A stretch of DNA of 64,000 bases from Bradyrhizobium sp. CCBAU 53338 (GTDB lineage Bacteria; Pseudomonadota; Alphaproteobacteria; Rhizobiales; Xanthobacteraceae), in NCBI RefSeq assembly GCF_015291665.1, contig NZ_CP030049.1:558001-622000 (forward strand). The letters run 5' to 3'. Shown one piece after another: positions 8,147 to 16,358 of this stretch. Within the stretch, counting starts at the first letter, position 1. Each line of letters opens with the position of its first letter. The position numbers and the translations under genes were made by a program. The notes under the pieces were generated by a model. It saw only the letters and a program-made list of their open reading frames with translations, was not told the DNA's origin and did not search any database.

Positions 8147-9859
8147 TTATCGAGCTTTGGTCCACAGTATGCCGTCGCCCCATACGTGCTCGACGCGTCC
8201 CCACTCGCAGGCTGCTGCGACATGCGGGAAGAACCCACGTCCATGGTGGTTTGCACTCGTATTGCAAAGCAGCGGAATGCCTGTGAGCTTTTCGTATTCG
8301 ACGAGAAGCTCGGCGACTTTGTGCTGAGAGGTCCTGCAAATCGTCTGCAATCGCGCCGATCCATCGAGATGTACAACAGCGGGGATTTTGTCCCGCCATT
8401 CTGGTCGTGTCTGGTGATCGAAAAGCATGTAAGGGTCCGGTGTTCCGGGACTAAATATATCCGGCGCACGATCCTCTAGGCATATCGGAGCCACTGGCCG
8501 GAAGTGTTCGCGAAGTTTGATGTCGTTGAGATAATCCTTCATTCGCGGCGAGGTCGCGGGGGCGAGAATGCTTCTGCTACCCAACGCCCGAGGCCCAAGC
8601 TCGGCGCGGCCGGTAAGAAAAATCACGGGCTTGTTGCCGGCAAGAATGGTCGCAAGTTCATGCAGACTACACGGCGCGGCCTTCCATTCGGGGGGTACAT
8701 CTCGACGTTGCAAGGCTGGACCACTATATACCGACCATTCCAACGGCGAGAAGCCTTTTTCCACCACCATTGCGCAGCAAGCGGCACCGATTGCCGAGCC
8801 ACTGTCATTCGGAAACGGGGGCACCCAGACGGCATCGAACAGGCCTGTCGCACGTAGTGCGCTGTTCCATTTGATATTGAGACCGCAGCCACCTGCTACG
8901 CACAGATTGCGCGCCCCAAGATATGAATGCCGCTGCAAAGCAAGCGCCATTTTGCGGACGAGGAGACGCTCGAGGAAGCAATGAAACGATGCCAGCACAT
9001 CTTCGGGGGCCCTGGCCTTTAGGTGGCGCGCGCTGGCGTCGAAGAAGTCATGCACAGCCGCAAGCGCGGACTCCATGCTCTCAATGTCTGTACGGAAACT
9101 GGCAAGTTTCGTGTCGGCCGCAAAGCGCTCCTGGTAGAGTTCCTCAAAGACCGTGACAATGTTTTCAATGACAGACCCGAGCGCGATATACGCCATCAGC
9201 TTGCCGGCTACACCCAGGTTAAGCTTGCCGGCACCGCCCGGGTCCACCTTGCCGGGGCCACCCAGGTCCCAGTTAGCGCGGTTCGCCTGCTTATACGGTC
9301 CAAAATGAAGTCCCGCGGCGGCATAGACATGCCCAATCACCGGGAACAGGCATTCGATGAACTGAGCGCCTCGATGTTCTACGTGATAAAGACGTGGAAA
9401 GGTGCCGCCGTCCCACACGAGGCAGAAGGCGGGCTGTCCAGCTTTGGCAAAGGGGCTGGTGCAGTATGCGGAGGCTACATGGCCTGTGACGTGCGGATAG
9501 CTTCTATAAGGGAAATCGCTGCCATCGAGCCTAAGACCAGAGCCATCGCACGAGGTGAGAAGGCCGTCGGCATGGCGTTCAACATAGGGCGCCCCTTTGA
9601 GAGTGATCGGTGTCGTCCCGCTGAGAACCTGGAACTGCGACTCCGCCACCCCCGCCCAGCCATCGATGACGAACTGATCAACTTCTTGCGGATCCAGACC
9701 GTGTTCGGTCAAAGCGACGACGATTGCATCGAGGTTGTCGATTGTTTGATACCGCGGATTGTTGCTCCGTTTCTCCTGCTCGATACAAAAGATAAGCCGT
9801 CCGTCCTCAACAAGAGCAATCCCGCCGTCATGTGTCAGCTTGATACCGCAGATGCGCAT
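8147..9859 (-). CDS. nodU: Nodulation carbamoyltransferase NodU
   Basis: 570 residues, the usual NodU length. The N-terminal half has the actin-like/kinase-like ATPase fold start MRICGIKLTHDGGIAL, EQEKRSNNPRYQ and SYPHVTGHVASAYCTSPFA. The C-terminal YrdC-like part has GRAELGPRALGSRSI, HFRPVAPICLED and PLLCNTSANHHGRGF. NodU adds a carbamoyl group to the non-reducing end of the Nod factor using carbamoyl phosphate. The identity is supported by a nodS-like remnant directly upstream, the normal nodS-nodU order. Odd feature: residues about 197-220 consist of three eight-residue repeats ending in GK, where other NodU proteins as I recall them have one copy (see 9198-9269). AGGAGG lies just before the ATG. 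I saw no nod box upstream, and the promoter may have been lost with nodA-nodC. Confidence 0.88.
   Translation of the reverse strand: MRICGIKLTHDGGIALVEDGRLIFCIEQEKRSNNPRYQTIDNLDAIVVALTEHGLDPQEVDQFVIDGWAGVAESQFQVLSGTTPITLKGAPYVERHADGLLTSCDGSGLRLDGSDFPYRSYPHVTGHVASAYCTSPFAKAGQPAFCLVWDGGTFPRLYHVEHRGAQFIECLFPVIGHVYAAAGLHFGPYKQANRANWDLGGPGKVDPGGAGKLNLGVAGKLMAYIALGSVIENIVTVFEELYQERFAADTKLASFRTDIESMESALAAVHDFFDASARHLKARAPEDVLASFHCFLERLLVRKMALALQRHSYLGARNLCVAGGCGLNIKWNSALRATGLFDAVWVPPFPNDSGSAIGAACCAMVVEKGFSPLEWSVYSGPALQRRDVPPEWKAAPCSLHELATILAGNKPVIFLTGRAELGPRALGSRSILAPATSPRMKDYLNDIKLREHFRPVAPICLEDRAPDIFSPGTPDPYMLFDHQTRPEWRDKIPAVVHLDGSARLQTICRTSQHKVAELLVEYEKLTGIPLLCNTSANHHGRGFFPHVAAACEWGRVEHVWGDGILWTKAR
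9198..9269. repeat. Three tandem 24-bp repeats inside nodU
   Basis: Units at 9198-9221, 9222-9245 and 9246-9269 share the core CTTGCCGG and the CCCxGGT tail. Each codes for eight residues in frame (LGGPGKVD, PGGAGKLN, LGVAGKLM by reading on the reverse strand), so the gene stays open. The unit divergence shows the expansion is not brand new. Confidence 0.85.
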
Positions 9860-9911
9860 AGTGCCTCCTTGTCTGATGCCGGCAATTCGATTGACAAAGA
9901 CCGAATCGAAC

Positions 9912-10049
9912 TTAGAAAGATGCGAATAGGAAATCGTCGTGGATCGATTCTGGCACCGCTCGCGCTCGACGTCGGTCTAAGGTTGCATTCCACATACCCA
10001 CGACCGTCTCGGCACTAGCAGCGTGACCCCAGCGCGGCGATCCGATTAC
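9912..10049 (-). pseudogene. nodS: C-terminal remnant of nodS (Nod factor N-methyltransferase)
   Basis: A reverse-strand reading ends 52 bp before nodU and contains VIGSPRWGHAASAETV, then a stretch ending DDFLFASF. NodS proteins end with a Gly-Ser-rich strand, RWGHVAGAETV and a similar CLLVSF tail. The rest of NodS, including the SAM-binding glycine motif, is not visible upstream, and the reading changes character before 10050. NodS methylates the amine of the terminal glucosamine of Nod factors. It is therefore a truncated copy left in its normal place ahead of nodU. Confidence 0.65.
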
Positions 10050-10171
10050 TAGATGCCGCACGTAGCGCAGTGCACGATCTAGACCAATGCAAATCGCAGG
10101 AATCCCTCGCGGTTTCTCGGCCGACTCTCGCGTTCGCAAACTGCTTGGCGGGTTCCTGACATCAGACGAGT

Positions 10172-10569
10172 GTGTTTTCGGACAGAAGCATGCGCTACGC
10201 CAATTGGGAGGTGCTATCCGACCTACCGCCGCGAACTGGACTCGGCGGTCGGTTTGGCTTCTCCGGTCAACAGCGGAAGTACCGCAACACGCAGATCATT
10301 GATGCATCGATCATCGAGAGCTACCGCGTGCAGGCCAAGCGGACGAAGGAATTTGGCCGACTCGGCGCGATGTTGACGTCGACGGGCGGCTCGAGGTGCG
10401 CAGCCTCTCCAAATTTATTGTCGTCGTCGGCGCACCTGTCGAGGCCTTGCGTGACGTGTCGCTCATGGCCAGCGAATTCGTTGTACAGCCTGGCCTTGAA
10501 GTCCGTAAAGAGCCAGGGCCTCAATCTAACGTTGTTGTCGAGAAAGCTTGGCGATCGTCGATCAAGTAG
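10172..10569 (+). other. Unrecognised coding-like sequence with a probable frameshift
   Basis: A forward reading from 10172 (MFSDRSMRYANWEVLSDLP onward) runs well to about 10370. A second frame then continues with LEVRSLSKFIVVVG, LMASEFVVQPGLEVRKEPG and stops at 10567-10569. The amino-acid make-up of both parts looks like real protein, and together they look like one gene with a single frameshift. I do not recognise the family. It lies between the nodS remnant and the noeI-like gene. Confidence 0.35.
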
Positions 10570-10805
10570 CTAGACGGCCCGCAGCTTGTAACTCCAACAC
10601 AAAGACTTCGAGCCGCCGTATCGCGCGGCAGCGAGGCACGGGAATTGCCAAGCCGCTCCAGCCAGCAAATCACCTCTATCGCCATTTTTCCACCATTGTG
10701 AACCCATTCATATTTCTGAGATCAACATTTTAGTGGTCTCACGTGCGCGAGCGAAGACCGCCGACTAGATAGGCATGTTGGTCGCGGGAAAGTTCGGTTG
10801 ACTCT

Positions 10806-11504
10806 TTAGTACTTTTCAAATCCCACCATTTTCATGGTCCAGCGGCTGACACCCCCCTTGTCGTCGCGATGAATGAACATCTTCCTGATTGTAGTCTCGA
10901 GGTTTCTACGCTCGATCGCGGGCAGGAACGGAATGTCGAGCCGACGTGTCTGAGCGAATTTCTCAACTACGGTCTCAGTTGAATTGCAGGAAGGCAATCG
11001 TGCGGCAATCCCGTGCGTGGTATGTAGATCCTCGATAAAGTAGAAACCGCCAGGCTCGACGATGGGAAACAGCTTCGCTAGAGCAAGCTGCTGGTGATAA
11101 GCTGCGTGCGAAGCGTCATCAATGATGATCCTTACGGGCGGGAGCGAGTTCGCTAGGCGTTCCAGGGCTACCGTATCGCCCATGTCAAGGCGCTCGAAAC
11201 GGAACCGGTCCATCTTAAAGGCGCTGAAATCGGCAACGTCGCATCCGATGATCTCGGCTTTGGGAAAGAACTCCAGCCACATCTTAATAGACGGAATGTC
11301 GTCAACCTTGCGACCGACCACTACATCGGGATCGAGAGAGCCGTTTCCGTGTTGTAATCCAATCTCGACCATCGTGAAAGGTTGCTGGCGGAATTCTTCG
11401 AACAGAAAAGAGTAGAAGCTGGTGTAGCCGTGGGCGTCGCCTACCTCATTCCCCTTGTCGGTTCCGAGGGCATTAGCTCGCTTGGTCAAATTCGGTGCGC
11501 TCAT
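10806..11504 (-). CDS. noeI: Sugar O-methyltransferase, probably NoeI-like
   Basis: 232 residues from the ATG at 11504, which has ATAGGA upstream; an in-frame ATG at 11534 has none. The sequence belongs to the macrocin-type sugar O-methyltransferases: ALGTDKG near the N-terminus, the SAM motif MVEIGLQHGN, EIIGCDVADFSAF, then IIIDDASHAAYHQ and GGFYFIEDLHTTHG. In rhizobia NoeI, of about this size, 2-O-methylates the fucose of Nod factors. Its place close to nodU supports that role, but no nodZ fucosyltransferase is in the window and no nod box was found in front. A methyltransferase for another surface sugar is the main alternative. Confidence 0.65.
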   Translation of the reverse strand: MSAPNLTKRANALGTDKGNEVGDAHGYTSFYSFLFEEFRQQPFTMVEIGLQHGNGSLDPDVVVGRKVDDIPSIKMWLEFFPKAEIIGCDVADFSAFKMDRFRFERLDMGDTVALERLANSLPPVRIIIDDASHAAYHQQLALAKLFPIVEPGGFYFIEDLHTTHGIAARLPSCNSTETVVEKFAQTRRLDIPFLPAIERRNLETTIRKMFIHRDDKGGVSRWTMKMVGFEKY

Positions 11505-11534
11505 TGCAGCATTTCCTATTCTCGGATGGAGCAT

Positions 11535-12397
11535 TACACGGCGGGTCAGCTTCTGAGTTCAAGAAGCATACCAAAACCGTCAGTCTGAGTTTCCTTCTTA
11601 TTCTCATCTGGCACGTGTCTCAGGTAGAACGGGTGTGTCGTGACTCCGACAGTGCGCCGCATGCTCCTTCTCGGTTCTTTAACGCGTCCCCCACGTGCAA
11701 ATGCGGCGGCTGATGGTGACTCCGCCCACCGCCCCGACAGCGGCAGTGTGGTAGCCTCTCCCGGCATCTGCACCCCTCGCTACGGCTCCAACAGCGCGAT
11801 GGGATCTCGGGGGATCACGAGTCACGTACTGGCGTTTGCGCTGAGTGACCGACGGGCGCTGGAAGGTCACAAGTTATTCCAAGAAACCGGTAGCCGCTTT
11901 GAGATGTATTACTGCAACCGCACAGATCCGCGCGAACGAGTAAGGTCGACGGTCGCAAATGCCGCATCGTCTTAGTCGCCTTACGACTGAGCTTCGACTG
12001 GCTCGCCTCAATCGACTAGATCCAACTGGGCACCCTCTTGTCTGAAGCATATACGGCGCGGCGGTCTGTATTTCTCCTTCCTAGCAGTCCCGATATTCTC
12101 AGCCGGGACAATCGTACCCAGAATATCTAAGTACCGATGCAATTCGACCATTGCGACCAGAAGCAAACCGGCGGCCAGCTTTAGCTCAGAGCGACGCGGT
12201 TGCGCCGCCGATTGAACTCGTGGCTCTCGCCGGGAGCGAAGATGACAGGGTGATCGAGACGATCAACGATGATCCGGCTAGGCCATCGTAGCTTCCAATG
12301 CCTCAGCACCACAAGCAGCCCGACGGCTCTCGTGCGGCGCTCGCAAATCTGCTCGCTTTGTATTGTGTTCCTAAGAGCAGAATTCTGCAAAGGGGTT
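11535..12397. other. Gene-poor stretch
   Basis: No gene could be named in 860 bp. A short reverse-strand reading ending near 12010 (containing HRYLDILGTIVPAENIG) and another ending at 12181 look protein-like but have no start signals and may be pieces of decayed genes. Confidence 0.35.
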
Positions 12398-13180
12398 CTA
12401 TTTCCCCTGGTAATTTGGGGGCCGCTTCTCGAAGAAAGCGTCCATCCCTTCCTGCTGATCAGAAGTGGTGAAAGCAACCCGGATCGCTTGCCGTTCAAAT
12501 TCCACACCGGCATCGAGGTTCGTTTGATAGGCGGCCAGAACGGCAGCCTTCGCAAGCTCCGTCGATCGAGGCGGCTTCTGTGCGATTATTTCCGCAATCT
12601 CGAGCGCGCGTGCCCGCGCCTGGCCCGTTTCTGTAACCTCGGAGACCATTCCTGCCTGCATTGCGGCACGGGCCGAAATTGATTGGCCAGTGAGGATCAT
12701 CAGCATGGCAAGCGATTTGCCCGCCACGCGTGTCAACCGCTGGGTTCCGCCGTCACCCGGCAAAACGCCGATGTTGATTTCAGGTTGACCGAAGAGCGCG
12801 CCTTCGCCTGCGATAATGATATCGGCCAGCATTGCAAGTTCGTGACCGCCCCCAAGACAAACGCCCTCTACGGCAGCTATGATCGGCTTGAGACAGTTGG
12901 TGAGGTCGCGCCAATCATTGCGTCGGGCGAGATTGTTAATGGCCTCGAAGCCGCGTTGTTGCATCTCCTTGATATCCGCGCCCGCGCAAAAGAACGTGTC
13001 GGTGCCGCAAAGCACGATGCAGCGGACGTCCTCATCCAAAATTGCGTCTCGGCAGGCCGATGCAAGTGCCGCGATAAGCTCATTGCTCAGGGCATTTCGC
13101 TTCGCCGGCCTGTTCATGCTCAGCAGGCGGACGTGCGGGAGAGGGGAAGTGGATAGCACGAGTTCGGATTTTTGGATCAC
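12398..13180 (-). CDS. Enoyl-CoA hydratase/isomerase family protein
   Basis: 260 residues from a GTG at 13180 with AGGAAG upstream; longer readings lack similarity. The crotonase fold is clear: oxyanion-hole strands FFCAGADIKEM and GVCLGGGHELAML, then FGQPEINIGVLPGDGGTQR. The first catalytic Glu of rat hydratase (E144, in PEI) is present. The second (E164, in LAMEMVLTG) reads Leu here (LAMLMILTG), so simple hydration of enoyl-CoA may not be its reaction; crotonase members that isomerise, hydrolyse or cleave often differ at this point. It follows the CoA-transferase gene in the same direction at 227 bp distance, fitting a CoA-thioester pathway. Confidence 0.85.
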   Translation of the reverse strand: MIQKSELVLSTSPLPHVRLLSMNRPAKRNALSNELIAALASACRDAILDEDVRCIVLCGTDTFFCAGADIKEMQQRGFEAINNLARRNDWRDLTNCLKPIIAAVEGVCLGGGHELAMLADIIIAGEGALFGQPEINIGVLPGDGGTQRLTRVAGKSLAMLMILTGQSISARAAMQAGMVSEVTETGQARARALEIAEIIAQKPPRSTELAKAAVLAAYQTNLDAGVEFERQAIRVAFTTSDQQEGMDAFFEKRPPNYQGK

Positions 13181-13407
13181 GAGAGAATTCTTCCTGGAGA
13201 ATGGGAGAAGAACCAGAACTTCTTCTCGACTTGGATCGGGATGCACCTTGCGTAAGCTGGCTTGCAGCGAGCTTCGGAGAGATCATTGCGTTGCACACAA
13301 TTCGCTGCCATTCATCCGGGCAAGCTGCCGAGGACCCGAGGTTGATATGGTTGCTATCGTGCGAGCAAGGCCAGGAAAAACAGACACCACATTGTGGTTT
13401 GGGCGGG

Positions 13408-14610
13408 CTATCCGAAAGCCTTTCTGCTTCGAGCCTCCTGAATCGCCTGCTCCGAGAAGCCAAAGGAAGTCAGGACCTCCTCGGTAGCGGCACCGATCGG
13501 CGCGGGGTGAATCCGGACGGCTGGAGGTGTGCGTGAGAGCCGGACTGGCAGTCCGGCGAGCGAAACGACTCCTCGCCCGGGTACCTCAACCTGCCACATG
13601 ATGCCGTTTTGGCTTGCCTGAGGGTGGCTGATCGCTTCTGGAATTTCATTCACAGGTGAGCAGAGCAGATCCACGGAAGCCAGACGATCGAGTACCTCCG
13701 AAGTGTTCAAGGTCATCAAAGCCGGCGCACAATATTCCTGAATGGCGGTCAGATTTTCGATCTGCTTTTCGCGTGTAGCGAGTTCAGGCCGCGTGCTTAT
13801 GTCCGGTAGATCGAGCGCCTGGCAAAGCAGGCCAAGCGGGTTGTCGCGAAAGAGCATTACAACGGCTACCCAACCGTCCGCGGTCCTGACGAGCATCGCC
13901 TGACGCGTCCAGTCGGTTTTCACACCATAGATGCTCTCGCTGGCGATTTCGCACAGCTGCATAGCGAGCGAAACATCGAACAGCGACGTCGACACCAGTT
14001 GTCCCCGGCCCGAGGTCTGGCGTTCGATGACGGCGGCAAGAATGCCCTGGACGAGCGACATCGCCGCGCCATAGTCGACAATAGGAGAGTTCGTCAGCTG
14101 CGGAGGCTGGTGCTCCTGCAGTCCTCCCCGTGCCAACCCGCTAAATGCCTGCGCCAGCATGTCCTGGCCCGGACGATCTGCAAGCGGACCTGTTTCCCCG
14201 AAACCAAACCCCGCAGCATAGATGAGACGGGGATTGCGTGTGCTAAGATCCTTATAGCCGAGGCCCAGCCGCTCCATCACGCCGGGGCGGAAGTTGTGCA
14301 TCAACACGTCAGCGCGGTCGACCAGGGTCAGCAAGATCTCAAAGGCGGCCGGGTTCTTCAAATCCAAGGCGAGTGTCCGCTTGTTTCTGCCCATCGCAGC
14401 GTAATACGCGCTCATCCCGCCGACGCGGGTGGCCTCAAAATCAAGCCCGCGCGTGATGTCACCTTGGGGACGTTCGATCTTGATGACGTCCGCGCCAAAA
14501 TCCCCCAACACCTGTCCTGCAAGCGGCACCTGCATCACCATGCCGACTTCCAGAACGATCAAGCCGTCAAGGGCGCCACGCGCTACGGAGGCAGTTGCTT
14601 TATCGCTCAC
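13408..14610 (-). CDS. Family III (CaiB/BaiF) acyl-CoA transferase
   Basis: 400 residues from a GTG at 14610 preceded by GGGAAAGG; a longer reading to 14670 would start inside the operator. N-terminal GLIVLEVGMVMQVPLAGQVLG, GADVIKIERPQGD and RNKRTLALDLK are typical, as is the catalytic Asp in DRPGQDML (Asp169 of formyl-CoA transferase) and MHNFRPGVMERLGLGY. These enzymes move CoA between carboxylic acids. With the neighbouring crotonase it would activate and convert an organic acid. The promoter region carries the TATATC-N13-GATA operator shared with other genes of this region. Confidence 0.88.
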   Translation of the reverse strand: MSDKATASVARGALDGLIVLEVGMVMQVPLAGQVLGDFGADVIKIERPQGDITRGLDFEATRVGGMSAYYAAMGRNKRTLALDLKNPAAFEILLTLVDRADVLMHNFRPGVMERLGLGYKDLSTRNPRLIYAAGFGFGETGPLADRPGQDMLAQAFSGLARGGLQEHQPPQLTNSPIVDYGAAMSLVQGILAAVIERQTSGRGQLVSTSLFDVSLAMQLCEIASESIYGVKTDWTRQAMLVRTADGWVAVVMLFRDNPLGLLCQALDLPDISTRPELATREKQIENLTAIQEYCAPALMTLNTSEVLDRLASVDLLCSPVNEIPEAISHPQASQNGIMWQVEVPGRGVVSLAGLPVRLSRTPPAVRIHPAPIGAATEEVLTSFGFSEQAIQEARSRKAFG

Positions 14611-14676
14611 GACAGGCCTTTCCCTCAGATTGGAACGCTCGATACTATGCCGCGCGATCGTCGCCGTCAAGATTAC

Positions 14677-14701
14677 TATATCCCATTATAAAATTGATAT
14701 A
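14677..14701. promoter_or_regulatory. Operator-like inverted repeat, site 1
   Basis: TATATC and GATATA separated by 13 bases in an AT-rich patch between the reverse CoA-transferase gene and the forward aldehyde dehydrogenase gene. The same arrangement occurs at 22437 and, with one extra base, at 18943. Confidence 0.55.
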
Positions 14702-14872
14702 TTGCAATGCGCTGCGAAACCGGCTTTGAATGCGATTGCCGAATCGAGGCGCCGAACAGGCGTTTGGGCCAGCACCTGCCGGAAAGGGGATCACTCCCTG
14801 CCGCCGAAAAGCAGGTGCCGACGCAGTTGGACGTCCTGAGACGTTCTGCAAGGCTTGGTGACGGGGGGCCTG

Positions 14873-16309
14873 ATGACGAAGAACTACATCGCCGGTGAAT
14901 GGATTGCGGCAGCCAAGGCAGTCGCGAACATCAACCCGTCTGATACTCGCGACATCGTAGGCGAGTACGCCCAAGCCTCTGTAGAAGAGGCGAAGCGTGC
15001 GATCGATGCGGCCCATGGCGCCTTTCCGGCTTGGGCGCGTTCGACGATCCAGAGCCGCCACGACGTTCTGAAAGCCGTGGGTGACGAGATATTGGCCCGC
15101 AAGGACGAACTCGGACGCCTGCTCTCACGTGAGGAAGGAAAGACCTTGCCGGAGGGGATCGGCGAGGTCGCTCGCGCCGGCCAGATCTTCCATTTCTTCG
15201 CGGGTGAGTGCCTGAGGCTGAGCGGCGAGAAGCTGCTCTCCGTGCGAGCCGGCATAGACGTTGAGATGTCCCGCGAGCCGCTCGGCGATCACGCCATGGA
15301 ATTTTCCTATGGCCATTCCGGCCTGGAAGATCGCCCCGGCACTGGCCTATGGCAACTCCGTCGTGTTCAAGCCTGCAGAACTGGTCCCCGCCTCGGCAAA
15401 CGCCCTTTGCGACATCATTGCGCGCGCCGGCGTTCCCCCCGGCGTCTTCAACCTCGTCATGGGGAGCGGCTCGGTCGTGGGCGAAACAATGCTCGCCAGT
15501 ACGAAGGTGGCCGCGATCTCCTTCACCGGCTCGTTGTCGACCGGCCGGCGCATTGCCCAAACCTGCATTTCTGCCGATCCCATGAAGAAGATGCAGTTGG
15601 AGATGGGGGGCAAGAATCCAATGGTGGTGCTCGACGACGCCGACCTAAAGGTGGCCGTCGAATGCGCGATCAACAGCGCCTTCTTTTCGACCGGCCAGCG
15701 CTGCACGGCCTCATCTCGCCTCATCGTGACAGATGGCATTTACGACGCCTTCCTGGCAGCTATCACGGAAAGGATGGATGCGCTGGTCGTGGATGACGCC
15801 TGCAAGCCAGGAACGCAGATTGGGCCGGTGGTTGATCAGAAGCAGCTGGAGCAAGACTTGATGTACATCCGCCTCGGCCAGGACGAGGGGGCCAAGCTCG
15901 TCGCTGGGGGCGAGCTATTGAAACGCGATGCGCCCGGTTTCTACTTGTCGCCCGCGCTGTTTGCAGAAGTCGACAATCGGATGCGGGTCGCGCGCGAAGA
16001 AATTTTCGGCCCGTGGCAGCACTGATCCGGGCGCGAAATTATGACGAGGCCCTTGAGATCGCCAACGACACCCCATTCGGACTATCTTCCGGAATCTGCA
16101 CCACAAGTCTGAACTATGCCAGCCATTTCAAGCGCAACGCGGAGGCTGGCATGGTGATGGTCAACCTGCCGACGGCGGGCGTCGACTATCACGTGCCCTT
16201 CGGCGGCCGCAAAGGTTCGTCCTATGGATCACGTGAGCAAGGGCGCTACGCTGCAGAGTTCTATGCGACTGTGAAGACAGCCTATGCGTTTGATGGAGGT
16301 CCACCATGA
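14873..16309 (+). pseudogene. Aldehyde dehydrogenase (2-oxoglutarate semialdehyde type) broken by two frameshifts
   Basis: Three consecutive frames together make one ALDH of about 480 residues. Frame 1 (MTKNYIAGEW... to SREPLG) ends near 15285, where some 8-11 bases seem to be lost before ITPWNFPMAIPAWK. Frame 2 runs through GSVVGETML, the catalytic Glu in QLEMGGKNP and catalytic Cys in GQRCTASSR, and stops after EEIFGP at about 16012, where one base is missing. Frame 3 carries VAALIRARNYDEAL and the C-terminus to 16309. The closest type by motif is the 2-oxoglutarate semialdehyde dehydrogenase of pentose/sugar-acid oxidation, which fits the AraD1-like gene nearby. All active-site residues remain, so decay is recent. 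Confidence 0.85.
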
Positions 16310-16358
16310 GCGTGATGGCGGCCGCCTGAAAGCGCCCGAGTTGAACAGTTCTGCACGT

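Noticed and set aside
11546..11575. GTCAGCTT followed by a GAAGC, as a possible second tts box
   Set aside because: Only the first eight bases fit; the spacing to the second half is wrong and no forward gene with effector features follows.
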